Assembly: GCF_002197665.1 (NCBI RefSeq)
Contig: NZ_NBBJ01000001.1
Span: forward strand, 186,001 to 250,000
DNA: 64,000 bases
Reading direction: 5' to 3'
DNA from: Sphingomonas mucosissima
Lineage (GTDB): Bacteria; Pseudomonadota; Alphaproteobacteria; Sphingomonadales; Sphingomonadaceae
How positions within the stretch are numbered: the stretch's first letter is position 1; every line of letters begins with the position of its first letter. Both the position numbers and the translations under genes were made by a program. Below are positions 27,746 through 36,201 of the stretch, piece by piece. The notes below the pieces were generated by a model. That model was given only the letters and a program-made list of their open reading frames with translations. It was not told where the DNA came from and made no database searches.

Positions 27746-27790
27746 TTGGCAAGGTGGGCCGATCTTACTTATACTGATGTAAGTAAGATC
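27746..27790 (+). promoter_or_regulatory. P450 promoter overlapped by a palindromic operator
   Basis: TTGGCA (27746-27751), 18 bp, then TATACT (27770-27775) make a good housekeeping promoter. A perfect 11-bp inverted repeat, GATCTTACTTA (27761-27771) and TAAGTAAGATC (27780-27790), spans the -10 element. A dimeric repressor, most likely TetR-type, binding there would block RNA polymerase. No TetR gene lies nearby, so the repressor must be encoded elsewhere. GGAGAG just downstream is the ribosome binding site. Confidence 0.75.
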
Positions 27791-27804
27791 GGAGAGAATC
27801 GTCG

Positions 27805-29172
27805 ATGGCTCACGCGCATACGTTGGCTGCAAACCCGCACTGGCTGCCTGCCAATCCGCCGTCGGTGTTGAACGACATTCCCGGCAGCCGCGGCTTGCCC
27901 TTTGTGGGTAATACCTTTGCGGTGCTCAAGGACCCGATCGGCTTCACCAATCGCATGGTGGCGAAGCATGGGCCGGTCTATCGCAACCGCACGTTCGGCG
28001 GCGACAGTGTGGTGCTCTTGGGCCCGGATGCGAATGAGCTCGTCCTGTTCGATAAGGAGAAGAATTTCTCGTCCGAACAGGGATGGGGACCGATCCTCAA
28101 TCTCGTCTTCCCGCGCGGCCTGATGCTGATGGATTTCGACAAGCATCGCGCCGACCGCAAGACGCTGTCGGTGGCATTCAAGCCCGAGCCGATGCGTCAT
28201 TATGCGGCGGAGCTGAACAGCGGGATCGCCGAACAGGTCGCCGGCTGGGCCAACCGTACCATGCCGTTTTACAGCGCGATCAAGGCGCTGAGCCTTGATC
28301 TGGCGGCGACCAGCTTTCTCGGCGTTCCGCTCGGGCCGGAGGCGTCGTGGATCAATCAAGCGTTCGTGGATGAAGTGCAGGCGTCGGTATCGCCCGTCCG
28401 CACGCCGCTGCCCGGCACGCCGATGCGCCGGGGCGTAAAGGCGCGGGAGTATCTGGTCGACTATTTCACCCGTGAGATCCCGAGCCGGCGCAACGGGAGC
28501 GGGCAGGATTTCTTCTCGCAGTTCTGCCGCGCCACGGACGATGCGGGCCAGCCGCTCGCCGACGACGCCATCGTTGATCACATGAACTTTCTAATGATGG
28601 CGGCGCACGATACGATCACGTCGTCGGCCACCAGCCTGATCATGCTGCTGGGGCGGCATGTCGAGTGGCAGGAGAAGCTGCGCCAAGAGGTGATGGAGCT
28701 AGGCAGCAACGACGGCAGCGTGCCCTATGAGCAGCTCGACCGGCTGGTGCTGACGGAATGGGCGTTCAAGGAGTCGCTGCGGCTGATGCCGCCGGTGCCC
28801 TCGATCCCGCGCCGCGCGCTGCGTGATTTCACCTTCGGCGGGTATCGCATCCCGGCGGGGACGTTTGTTGGCGTCAACACGGCGTACACCCATCACATGG
28901 CCGAGCATTGGCCGGACCCGGAGCGGTTCGATCCAACGCGCTTCTCGCCCGAATCATCCAAGGGGCGGCATCGCTTCGCCTGGGTGCCCTTTGGCGGCGG
29001 CGCGCATATGTGCATCGGGCTGCATTTCGCCACCATGCAGATCCGTATCCTGGTTGCCCATCTGCTCAGCCGCTATCGAATCGAGTTGGCGCCGGGAGTT
29101 GGCGCGGACTGGCAGATCTTCCCGATCCCGCGGCCCAAGGATGACCTGCCGGTCACGTTCAAGCCGCTGTAG
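27805..29172 (+). CDS. Cytochrome P450, second family
   Basis: 455 aa. FGGGAHMCIGLHFA begins at residue 396 and makes Cys403 the heme ligand; ExxR is in FKESLRL. The I-helix reads MMAAHDTITS instead of AGxxT, keeping the Thr. Unlike the first P450, the longer N-terminus with LNDIPGSRGLPFVGNT and the PERFDPTRFSPE region point to the CYP26/CYP120-like group, which includes enzymes acting on retinoids or other isoprenoids. Substrate unknown. A repressor-type palindrome sits in its promoter, so expression is probably induced. Confidence 0.92.
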   Translation: MAHAHTLAANPHWLPANPPSVLNDIPGSRGLPFVGNTFAVLKDPIGFTNRMVAKHGPVYRNRTFGGDSVVLLGPDANELVLFDKEKNFSSEQGWGPILNLVFPRGLMLMDFDKHRADRKTLSVAFKPEPMRHYAAELNSGIAEQVAGWANRTMPFYSAIKALSLDLAATSFLGVPLGPEASWINQAFVDEVQASVSPVRTPLPGTPMRRGVKAREYLVDYFTREIPSRRNGSGQDFFSQFCRATDDAGQPLADDAIVDHMNFLMMAAHDTITSSATSLIMLLGRHVEWQEKLRQEVMELGSNDGSVPYEQLDRLVLTEWAFKESLRLMPPVPSIPRRALRDFTFGGYRIPAGTFVGVNTAYTHHMAEHWPDPERFDPTRFSPESSKGRHRFAWVPFGGGAHMCIGLHFATMQIRILVAHLLSRYRIELAPGVGADWQIFPIPRPKDDLPVTFKPL

Positions 29173-29294
29173 GATCAGGCAGGCGGCAGGTGATTTCCCG
29201 CTTTTGAGCAGAGCGGGAGAGATCCCACCTGTGAAAATCTCGCCGACTTGGTTTATTCACAAGGTGTTCAAACCTTTATCGCTAATTGGCGGGA

Positions 29295-29591
29295 ATGCGG
29301 ATGTGCCTTGCCTTGATTCTGCTGAGCCTGTCTGCGCCCGCTGTAGCGCAGCCTGGCGAGCAGCAGCGTGACGGCGTCGCCGCCTGGCGCGCGCTGCAAG
29401 AAGGTCGAATCCTGTCGATCAAGGAAATCGAGCGGCGGGTGATCCCGACAATGCGGGATGCTCAATATATCGGTTTCGATTTCGAGATGCCGAGCGCCGT
29501 CTACACGCTGAAGTTTCTTCGCGAGGGCACGGTGATCTGGGTCGATGTGGACGGGCGCTCCGGTCAGGTGATCGGTCGCACCGGCAAATGA
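29295..29591 (+). CDS. Exported PepSY-domain-like protein
   Basis: 98 aa from ATG 29295 (ATG 29301 and TTG 29286 are alternatives). Signal peptide MCLALILLSLSAPAVAQ, then a PepSY-like fold: LQEGRILSIKEIERRVIP, YIGFDFEM, and WVDVDGRSGQVIG. Such proteins often sit next to a two-component system and sense or inhibit peptidases in the periplasm. It lies 61 bp before the response regulator gene and is probably in the same operon. Confidence 0.75.
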   Translation: MRMCLALILLSLSAPAVAQPGEQQRDGVAAWRALQEGRILSIKEIERRVIPTMRDAQYIGFDFEMPSAVYTLKFLREGTVIWVDVDGRSGQVIGRTGK

Positions 29592-29652
29592 CCGCACCTT
29601 TTGCGGACGGCTCACCGATGCTACTCAGCGCTGTTTCTGTCTAGGAGTGACC

Positions 29653-30318
29653 ATGCGCGTCCTGATCGTCGAGGATGAACCCAATCTGGGCCAGCAGCTG
29701 AAGAATACGCTGGAGGGCGCCGGCTATGCGATCGATCTCGCCACCGATGGCGAGGAGGGGCATTTCCTCGGCTCGACCGAGAATTACGACGCCGTCGTGT
29801 TGGATCTCGGCCTGCCGGAGATTGACGGGCTGACCGTGCTCGACCGCTGGCGCAAGGAGGGCAAGGTGATGCCCGTGCTGGTCCTCACCGCGCGTGACAG
29901 CTGGTCGGACAAGGTGGCGGGCCTGGATGCTGGCGCGGATGACTATGTCGCCAAGCCGTTCCAGACCGAGGAACTGATCGCGCGGCTGCGCGCGCTGATC
30001 CGCCGCGCCTCCGGCAATGCTTCATCCGAGCTCAACGCTGGCGATGTCCGGCTCGACACGCGTTCGGGCAAGGTGACCCGAGCGGGCGAGCCGGTGAAGC
30101 TGACCGCCCAGGAATATAAACTGCTGTCGTACCTCTTGCATCACAAGGGCAAGGTGGTCAGCCGGACCGAACTGATCGAGCACATCTATGATCAGGATTT
30201 CGATCGCGATTCCAACACGATCGAAGTGTTCGTAACGCGCATCCGCAAGAAGCTGGGGCAGGATGTGATCACCACGATCCGTGGCCTGGGCTACAGCCTT
30301 GAGGATCCGGCGGCCTAA
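29653..30318 (+). CDS. OmpR/PhoP-family response regulator
   Basis: 221 aa from ATG 29653, six bases after AGGAG. Receiver domain (1-115) with the acidic pair EDE, phosphoacceptor Asp51 (VVLDLGLPEIDG), Thr in VLTARD and Lys in DDYVAKPF; C-terminal winged helix with NTIEVFVTRIRKKLG and the final ITTIRGLGYSLE. It should be phosphorylated by the histidine kinase at 30585. The relation to PhoP or a PepSY-linked regulator is by context; targets are unknown. Confidence 0.93.
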   Translation: MRVLIVEDEPNLGQQLKNTLEGAGYAIDLATDGEEGHFLGSTENYDAVVLDLGLPEIDGLTVLDRWRKEGKVMPVLVLTARDSWSDKVAGLDAGADDYVAKPFQTEELIARLRALIRRASGNASSELNAGDVRLDTRSGKVTRAGEPVKLTAQEYKLLSYLLHHKGKVVSRTELIEHIYDQDFDRDSNTIEVFVTRIRKKLGQDVITTIRGLGYSLEDPAA

Positions 30319-30542
30319 AGCTCCTCGGCGCGCGGCTGCTCCCACAAACCAATGCGTTCATACCCCGCCTCGCGCCATCTGTCGGTCGCCGTCTGCGGCT
30401 CGGATGCAGCAAACGCCGGCGGGGCGGCATGGGCCGGAATAATGCCCGCTATGGTCCACGACGCGAGCAAGAAGCCTGTTACCAGGCTGACGAGCAGGCC
30501 AGCCAGGCCCGCCAAAGCCATCACCGGAAAGGTACGCAACAC
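30315..30542 (-). CDS. Small membrane protein, antisense between regulator and kinase
   Basis: 75 aa from GTG 30542, with a strong AAAGGAG eight bases upstream. A single long hydrophobic helix (about residues 8-32, VMALAGLAGLLVSLVTGFLL then ASWTIAGII) is followed by PAHAAPPAFA, which could be a signal peptidase site, and a tail of about 35 residues ending DRWREAGYERIGLWEQPRAEEL. It ends 4 bp into the response regulator gene. Position and site quality argue for a real gene. No known family. Confidence 0.6.
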   Translation of the reverse strand: MLRTFPVMALAGLAGLLVSLVTGFLLASWTIAGIIPAHAAPPAFAASEPQTATDRWREAGYERIGLWEQPRAEEL

Positions 30543-30584
30543 GACGGCTCTCCTTTCGATGGTGGTGAACAGAAGAGCGCCAGC

Positions 30585-31967
30585 ATGGTTCCGATGCGCG
30601 ACGAAGTGAGTAGCAGCGGCGAAAGCCGCATGGCCAACACCGGGTCGCTGACCCGTCGCATGATCGTGATCGCGGCGGTTTGGATCTCCCTCCTGCTGGC
30701 CGGCGGTGGCTTTGCGCTGGATCGCGTGCTGACGACGGCTGTCACCCAGAATTTCGACGACCAGCTGGAATATGTGCTTCGCTCCTTGTTGGTGTCGGCT
30801 GAAATCGGTCCCGAGGGCGAGGTCATCTTCAATCGCGAACCGGCCGATCAGCGCTTTCTCGAGCCTTACTCCGGCCTTTACTGGCAGGTCTCGGCGCAAG
30901 GACGAGAGGCGTTTCCGTCGCGATCGCTGTGGGATCGCCAGCTCGCACACAGCAAATCGCACCGCGACCGCGGCGTCCACATCTACAACAGCGAGCAGTT
31001 CGGAACGGAGAAGCTGCGCGTCGTCGAGCGCGACGTGAAGCTGCCGGGATCGGATGTCCGTTGGCGCTTCCAAGTGGCGCAAAGCCGCGAAGGGCTCGAC
31101 GCACAAATCGGGGCATTGCGCCGGACGTTGGTGCGCAGCTTCCTGCTGCTGGGCCTTGGACTGGTGGTGCTGGCGGCGCTGCAGACCTTCTACGGCCTGC
31201 TGCCGCTGCGCAAGCTCAGGCTGGAGATCGCGCGGATGCGTGGCGGCCGCACCAACCGGATCGCGGGGCCGCTGCCGGTCGAGGTGGCGCCACTGGTCGA
31301 GGAACTGAACGCGCTGGTCGCGCACAACGAGACGCAGGCGGAGGAAGCACGGCGCCATGCCGGCAACCTCGCCCATGCGCTGAAGACGCCGCTGACCGTG
31401 ATCATGAACGCTGCCACCGCTCAGGCCGACGATCTGGCCGAAACCGTCGTGCGCGAGGCGCGCACCATGCGCCGACAGGTGGATCACCATCTGGCGCGCG
31501 CACGGGCGGTCGGCCGGCGCGGCTCGGCCCACAGCCGGGCAGAGGTGTGGCCAAGCGTCGAGTCGGTCGAGCGCGCGGTGCAACGACTTTACCAGCATGT
31601 TCGCATCGACATGGATGGGCCCAAGGATCTCGTTGCTCATATCGAGCGACAGGATTTGGACGAGATCATGGGCAATCTGGTGGAGAATGCCGCCAAATAC
31701 GGCGGCGGCAGCGTGTTCGTGACCGTGGGCGCACAGGCCGGGTTCGTCGAGATCATGGTCGAGGATGACGGGATGGGCATCCCAGAGGCGGATCGCATCC
31801 GGATCTTCGATCGCGGGGTGCGGCTGGATACGGGCAAGCCGGGCACCGGGCTAGGGCTGGCGATCGTGCGCGACGTGGCGGAGATCTACGAGGGCACGGT
31901 CAGCCTGGAGGAGAGCGAGGATTTGGGCGGGCTGCTGGTGCGGCTTCGCCTGCCGATGGCGACGTGA
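30585..31967 (+). CDS. Sensor histidine kinase (PhoQ-like)
   Basis: 461 aa from ATG 30585 (ATG 30594 is possible). Two membrane helices (near residues 22-45 and 175-200) enclose a periplasmic sensor domain of about 130 residues; then HAMP-like linker, a phosphorylation helix with HALKTPLTVIM, and an ATPase domain with NLVENAAKYGG (N-box), EDDGMGIPEADRIRIFDRG and GTGLGLAIVRD. The likely partner is the response regulator upstream, but 266 bp with an antisense gene separates them. Confidence 0.92.
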   Translation: MVPMRDEVSSSGESRMANTGSLTRRMIVIAAVWISLLLAGGGFALDRVLTTAVTQNFDDQLEYVLRSLLVSAEIGPEGEVIFNREPADQRFLEPYSGLYWQVSAQGREAFPSRSLWDRQLAHSKSHRDRGVHIYNSEQFGTEKLRVVERDVKLPGSDVRWRFQVAQSREGLDAQIGALRRTLVRSFLLLGLGLVVLAALQTFYGLLPLRKLRLEIARMRGGRTNRIAGPLPVEVAPLVEELNALVAHNETQAEEARRHAGNLAHALKTPLTVIMNAATAQADDLAETVVREARTMRRQVDHHLARARAVGRRGSAHSRAEVWPSVESVERAVQRLYQHVRIDMDGPKDLVAHIERQDLDEIMGNLVENAAKYGGGSVFVTVGAQAGFVEIMVEDDGMGIPEADRIRIFDRGVRLDTGKPGTGLGLAIVRDVAEIYEGTVSLEESEDLGGLLVRLRLPMAT

Positions 31968-32012
31968 AGGTGTTTACGCGCCTCCAATTGGTTCGAACGA
32001 CTAAATCCGTCC

Positions 32013-32092
32013 GTGCCGAGCTTGTCGAAGCACGTACCCTTAGTGGTGGCGCAGGAGGCGCATCCTTCGGCAAGCTCACGGCGAATGGATCA
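32013..32092. repeat. Interspersed repeat, family D
   Basis: CCGTGCCGAGCTTGTCGAAGC on the left and CCTTCGGCAAGCTCACGG on the right are imperfect inverted complements separated by about 40 bases. The GAGCTTGTCGAAG/CTTCGGCAAGCTC core is typical of intergenic sphingomonad repeats. It fills much of the 227-base gap before the next gene; nothing else is seen there. Confidence 0.6.
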
Positions 32093-32194
32093 CGGTGATT
32101 GGAAACCTGCGCTGCCATTGTCGCCTGGGAGTTCGCGGGGACAAGAGAATAGCCGACGGCATCGCGGCGCGCCGCCGCTATTCTCGCGCGCCGT

Positions 32195-33505
32195 TCAGCG
32201 CTTGCGCGGCTCGGCAGCGAGGCGCGAGATCAGGGCGGCGCTGCGCAGCGCCTGTCGCGGGATGCTCTTTAGATCGACCCATTCGCCGACTGCATGGGCG
32301 CCGCCACCGGACACCCCCATGCCGCCGAGCGTGACGGCATCGGCGGCGACGAAGCTGGAATCCGCTGCGCCGCGCTTTGCCGGATCCATTTCCTCCATCT
32401 CCGGCAGGCCCAGATCGCGGTTCACGACGTTGAGCTGGTCCATCAGGGCACGATTGCCGGGCGTGGGCGGCATGGACGGATAGCCTTCGAAGAAGCGGAT
32501 TGAGGCGTCCGTGCCTGGCAGGTGCTTGGCGACAATCGCTTCCATTGCGGCCTTGATCCGAGCGTCCTGCTCGGGCGAGAGGCTGCGCAGATCGCCGCGC
32601 GCGACGGCGCGGGCGGGGATGACGTTGGTCTTGCCCTCCGCGGTGCCCTTAACGCCTGGTTCGTCGAGCGCGGCAGGCGTGCCGCCAACCACCACGCTGG
32701 CGTTGAAGGTGAGGTTTGGTTCGGGCAGCGTGCGGCGAAACTCGTCCAGGATGCGGGCCAGCTCGTAGACGGCGCCATAGCCCATCGAGGCGTTGAAGAT
32801 GCCGCTGGAATGGCCGGTGCGCCCGCTCGTCACGATTTCCCAGTTGGTCGAGCTACGCCGCGCGGTGGTGGCATAGTCACGCGTGCCGTCGCTGGCGAGA
32901 TTTTCATATTCCAGCGCGACGTCCGCCCATTTGCCGGCGGCGATCAGATCCTTTCGCGCAAGATCGAGCGGCGCGCCCGTCTTCTCCTCGTCGCCGGTCA
33001 GCACCACCTTGATGTCAGCATTCTTGAGCGTGCCGGCGGCCTGCATTGCGCGCAGCGTTGCGACAATCACGACCAGCCCGCCCTTGTCATCGCCGACGCC
33101 CGGCCCCGTCACCCGGTCGCCCTCGCGCGACCAGCCGGTGAACGGGCTGTCGGGCTCGAACACGGTGTCGAGATGGCCGATCAGCAGGACGCGCTTGCCG
33201 CGCCCGTTGCCCGTGTGGGTGGCAACGAGGTGGCCGGCGCGCCCGGTGGCGGCCATGTCGATCCATTCGACGCTGAAGCCCAGCGGCTCCAGTTCGGCCC
33301 GCATCATGTCACCAACGGCCTTCACGCCCGGCAGGTTGAGGCTTCCGGAATTCTGCCGGACGAGCTTTTCGAGTAGGGCCTCGTGACGCGGCACTTCACC
33401 TGCAATGAGGTCGCGCATCCGCGTCTCAGGTGCGCTGGCGGCTGCGCTCAGGGAAAGCGCGATAGCGGGGAGGAGCAGGGCGGCAGGAAAGCGTCGGGCG
33501 ATCAT
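32195..33505 (-). CDS. M20-family zinc peptidase, exported (carboxypeptidase G2-like)
   Basis: 436 aa. Signal peptide MIARRFPAALLLPAIALS, then the M20A signatures LLIGHLDTVFE (metal His/Asp), GPGVGDDKGG (bridging Asp), TGDEEKTG (catalytic and metal Glu) and a dimerisation domain (about 215-330) before the last metal ligand, GGGAHAVGEW. Glutamate carboxypeptidases of this group cleave C-terminal glutamate from folates and peptides. It acts in the periplasm. The substrate is inferred only from family resemblance. Confidence 0.92.
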   Translation of the reverse strand: MIARRFPAALLLPAIALSLSAAASAPETRMRDLIAGEVPRHEALLEKLVRQNSGSLNLPGVKAVGDMMRAELEPLGFSVEWIDMAATGRAGHLVATHTGNGRGKRVLLIGHLDTVFEPDSPFTGWSREGDRVTGPGVGDDKGGLVVIVATLRAMQAAGTLKNADIKVVLTGDEEKTGAPLDLARKDLIAAGKWADVALEYENLASDGTRDYATTARRSSTNWEIVTSGRTGHSSGIFNASMGYGAVYELARILDEFRRTLPEPNLTFNASVVVGGTPAALDEPGVKGTAEGKTNVIPARAVARGDLRSLSPEQDARIKAAMEAIVAKHLPGTDASIRFFEGYPSMPPTPGNRALMDQLNVVNRDLGLPEMEEMDPAKRGAADSSFVAADAVTLGGMGVSGGGAHAVGEWVDLKSIPRQALRSAALISRLAAEPRKR

Positions 33506-33640
33506 CCAACAAGGATAGGCGAGCGATTTCTCGATGCATAGGGGATCATGTCAAATCATTGCGGCAACGCAGGATGATTGAACAGATACGCCGCTTCGCC
33601 CATTTCCTTTAGTGCCGCGCAGGTCGGCGCGGTCACGCGA

Positions 33641-33658
33641 GCGGGCAAAAAAGCCCGC
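33641..33658. other. Stable hairpin in the leader of a secreted protein gene
   Basis: GCGGGC and GCCCGC pair around an AAAAAA loop, ending 10 bases before the ribosome binding site GGCAGGAGA of the gene at 33680. It could insulate or modulate initiation; no T tract follows, so it is not a standard terminator in this direction. Confidence 0.4.
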
Positions 33659-33679
33659 CGCATAGGCAGGAGACCGAAC

Positions 33680-34111
33680 ATGAGCCTTATTATCGCGGCC
33701 GGGCTGTTGCTCGGCGCACCAGCCGTCGACGCGCATCGTGTCGAGCTCGATCATCGCGGGCAGCGGGTGGACGTTACCTATCGCAGCAACCTCGACGTGA
33801 CGCACAAACAGGTCGGCACCGTCGGCGTTGGCGGCCGGGCGAACACGCTGCGTTGCGCTTGGAAAGCGAACGTCAGCGTGGACCGAGAAGCCCGCAGCGC
33901 TGCCGGGCATGTGCTTGTCCGAACAATCGCCAGCGATGCGCCGATCGAAGGCAGCCGCCCCGGCTGGTGCAAGGGCCAGCAGAACGCAATCGCGCAGGAA
34001 GTAGCCGGCCGCACCAGCAGCGTGCGCGAGCATCTGCTCGCCGTTGCGGAGCGCGATCGGGAAGCACTGGCGCTGGAGCTGGACGCCGCTCACTCTCCGG
34101 TGCGCAGCTGA
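33680..34111 (+). CDS. Exported protein of unknown function
   Basis: 143 aa from ATG 33680, preceded by GGCAGGAGACC. Signal peptide MSLIIAAGLLLGAPAVDA. The mature protein has VELDHRGQRVDVTYRSNLDV, two cysteines (TLRCAW, GWCKGQ) likely bridged, and an alpha-helical end (NAIAQEVAGRTSSVREHLLA). Family unknown to me. It ends one base before the GTG of the outer-membrane protein gene, so the pair is probably one operon. Confidence 0.7.
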   Translation: MSLIIAAGLLLGAPAVDAHRVELDHRGQRVDVTYRSNLDVTHKQVGTVGVGGRANTLRCAWKANVSVDREARSAAGHVLVRTIASDAPIEGSRPGWCKGQQNAIAQEVAGRTSSVREHLLAVAERDREALALELDAAHSPVRS

Positions 34112-34112
34112 C

Positions 34113-34850
34113 GTGAAGCCAGCTGCAATCGTGGTGGCCGCAGCATCCTGTGCTGCGGCCCTGCCAGCGTTGGCTCAGTCGGGCCTTGGTGCCAGTGTGG
34201 AGGTCGCGACAGACGAGCGGCGGCGGGGGATCAGCTGGAGCGACGGCCAGTTTTCGCCGGCGGCGAGCGTGAGCGTCGGCGTGCCATTCGGGCTCGACCT
34301 GGACGCACGCGTCACCGGCACCCGCGGCGATCCGCGTCATGGCGGGGCGGACGCAGTGGCGGACCTGACCGGCGGCTTTTCCCGCGAAATCGGCGGCGGG
34401 TTGCGGCTGAACGGTTTGGCCACCGGCCATTTCTTTGCCGGGGCGGCTGAACGGCTCGATTATGCCGAGGTGGGGGTTGGCGCAAGCTTTGCCCTGGGCC
34501 CCGCCGAGGTTGGGGTCGACGCGCGTTACGCGCCGGATCAGCGCGCGATCGGCGGGGACAATCTGTGGGTTGGTGCCCGCGCGCGGCTGGGCGTGCCGAT
34601 GACGCCGTTCACCTTTAATGCCTCGGTTGGCCGTTCAACCGGCAGCGTCGATGATGAGCGGCGCGCGGCGCGGCTGCGCCCCGGCGGAGATTATACCGAC
34701 TGGTCGCTCGGCGTTGACCATATCCTCGGCCCGCTGAGCCTTGGCCTGGTCTACACCGGTACGGACATCAGCGACGTGGTGGATCCGCCCTTCGCCAATG
34801 CGCGTCACACGGGTGACAAGGTGACAGCGCGGGTGGCGATCAGTTTCTAG
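34113..34850 (+). CDS. TorF-family putative outer-membrane protein
   Basis: 245 aa from GTG 34113. Signal peptide (VKPAAIVVAAASCAAALPALAQ), then alternating beta strands of a small barrel with VEVATDERRRGISWSDGQFSPAA, the hallmark N-terminal strand of the TIGR02001 family (one variant is called TorF), and a terminal VTARVAISF with a C-terminal Phe as insertion signal. Function of the family is not established. Stop codon is TAG. Confidence 0.85.
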   Translation: MKPAAIVVAAASCAAALPALAQSGLGASVEVATDERRRGISWSDGQFSPAASVSVGVPFGLDLDARVTGTRGDPRHGGADAVADLTGGFSREIGGGLRLNGLATGHFFAGAAERLDYAEVGVGASFALGPAEVGVDARYAPDQRAIGGDNLWVGARARLGVPMTPFTFNASVGRSTGSVDDERRAARLRPGGDYTDWSLGVDHILGPLSLGLVYTGTDISDVVDPPFANARHTGDKVTARVAISF

Positions 34851-34943
34851 TCGCCAACCGACGTCAAGCGGACGCGGTTTCCGCCCTCTTCCTTTTCGTT
34901 TGCGTAGCCGCCAGAAGGCCGAAAACGATCAGGGAGAGGGACG

Positions 34944-36077
34944 ATGAAGTCACCGATTTGCGACATGCTGGGCGTCGATTTCCCGCTGCTCGCCTTTAGC
35001 CATTGCCGCGACGTGGTGGCGGCGGTGAGCCGCGCCGGCGGCGTCGGCGTACTCGGTGCGACCGGGCACACGCTGGAGAGCCTGGAGACGGAGCTCGCCT
35101 GGATAGACGCGCATGTCGACGGCAAGCCTTATGGCCTCGACGTGCTGATCCCCGAGAATCTGGCGACGGGGGGCGCCAAGGGGCTGACCCGCGCCTCGAT
35201 CATGGACAAGGTGCCTGCGGCGCACCGCGCCTTTGTCGGGCAGCTGGCCGAGAAGCATCACTTCACCATGCCGGAGGAACGCGCCAATTCCGACGCGCCG
35301 GCGCCGTTCGATCCGAACCTGGCGCTGGAGATGCTGGAGGTGGCGTTCCGCCACCCGATCAAGCTGATCGCCAATGCGCTTGGCGTGCCGCCCCAGGCAA
35401 TGATTGACATGGGCCGCGCGCGCGGGGTTCCCGTTGCGGCGCTGGTGGGCGCGAAGGAGCATGCGATCCGCCAGGTCGAGGCCGGCGTCGATATTCTCGT
35501 GGTGCAGGGCGGCGAGGCTGGCGGCCATTGCGGCGAGGTTTCGACCATGGTGCTGATCCCTGAGGTGATCCGTGCCCTGGAGGCGCGAGGGCAGCGCGTG
35601 CCGGTACTGGCGGCAGGCGGGATCATGACCGGGGGGCAGATGGCGGCGTCCATGGCGATGGGTGCCGACGGTGCCTGGACCGGATCGGTGTGGCTTGCGA
35701 CGCCGGAAAGCGAATGTTCGGACGTGTTCCGCGAGAAGATGGTCGCGGCCAGTTCGCGCGATACGGTTCGCTCCAAGAGCCGTACGGGCAAGCCCTCCCG
35801 GCAGCTTCGTTCGGCTTGGACCGATGCCTGGGAAGGCCCGGAATCGCCGGGGCCCCTGCCGATGCCGTATCAGAGTCTGATCAGCGAGCCCGCGATCCGC
35901 GCCTGTGATCTTGCCGCACAGAAGGGCGATCCGGCCGCGCGCGAGATGGTGACCTATTTCGTTGGCCAGGGGGTCGGCCTGGTCGATCAGGTCCGGCCCG
36001 CCGGTCAGGTGGTGCAGGATTTCAAGCTGGAGTTCGCCGAAGCCGTGGAGCGCATGACCAATTTGGTGGGCGATTGA
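34944..36077 (+). CDS. Nitronate monooxygenase-like FMN oxidoreductase
   Basis: 377 aa TIM-barrel enzyme of the 2-nitropropane dioxygenase/NMO group. The phosphate-binding GGEAGGHCGE and VLAAGGIMTGGQMAASMAMGADGAW segments mark the FMN site, and the N-terminal MLGVDFPLLAF is typical. It would oxidise alkyl nitronates or related acids using O2, a detoxification function, though related enzymes act on other acyl substrates. GGAGAGGGACG precedes the ATG. Confidence 0.92.
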   Translation: MKSPICDMLGVDFPLLAFSHCRDVVAAVSRAGGVGVLGATGHTLESLETELAWIDAHVDGKPYGLDVLIPENLATGGAKGLTRASIMDKVPAAHRAFVGQLAEKHHFTMPEERANSDAPAPFDPNLALEMLEVAFRHPIKLIANALGVPPQAMIDMGRARGVPVAALVGAKEHAIRQVEAGVDILVVQGGEAGGHCGEVSTMVLIPEVIRALEARGQRVPVLAAGGIMTGGQMAASMAMGADGAWTGSVWLATPESECSDVFREKMVAASSRDTVRSKSRTGKPSRQLRSAWTDAWEGPESPGPLPMPYQSLISEPAIRACDLAAQKGDPAAREMVTYFVGQGVGLVDQVRPAGQVVQDFKLEFAEAVERMTNLVGD

Positions 36078-36201
36078 CTCGACTCATCCGATCGAGACCC
36101 ATCTTTGTCGCGGTGCTAACGCTTAGGTAACGTCCTTCTCCCAGGGATTCAGATGCGCCACGGTGCGGCGTACCTGAAATTTCTAGGGGGAAAGGCGAGC
36201 C

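Noticed and set aside
31980-32010. tRNA fragment suggested by GGTTCGAAC
   Set aside because: Only nine bases match a T arm; no acceptor stem, anticodon arm or D arm can be drawn around it.
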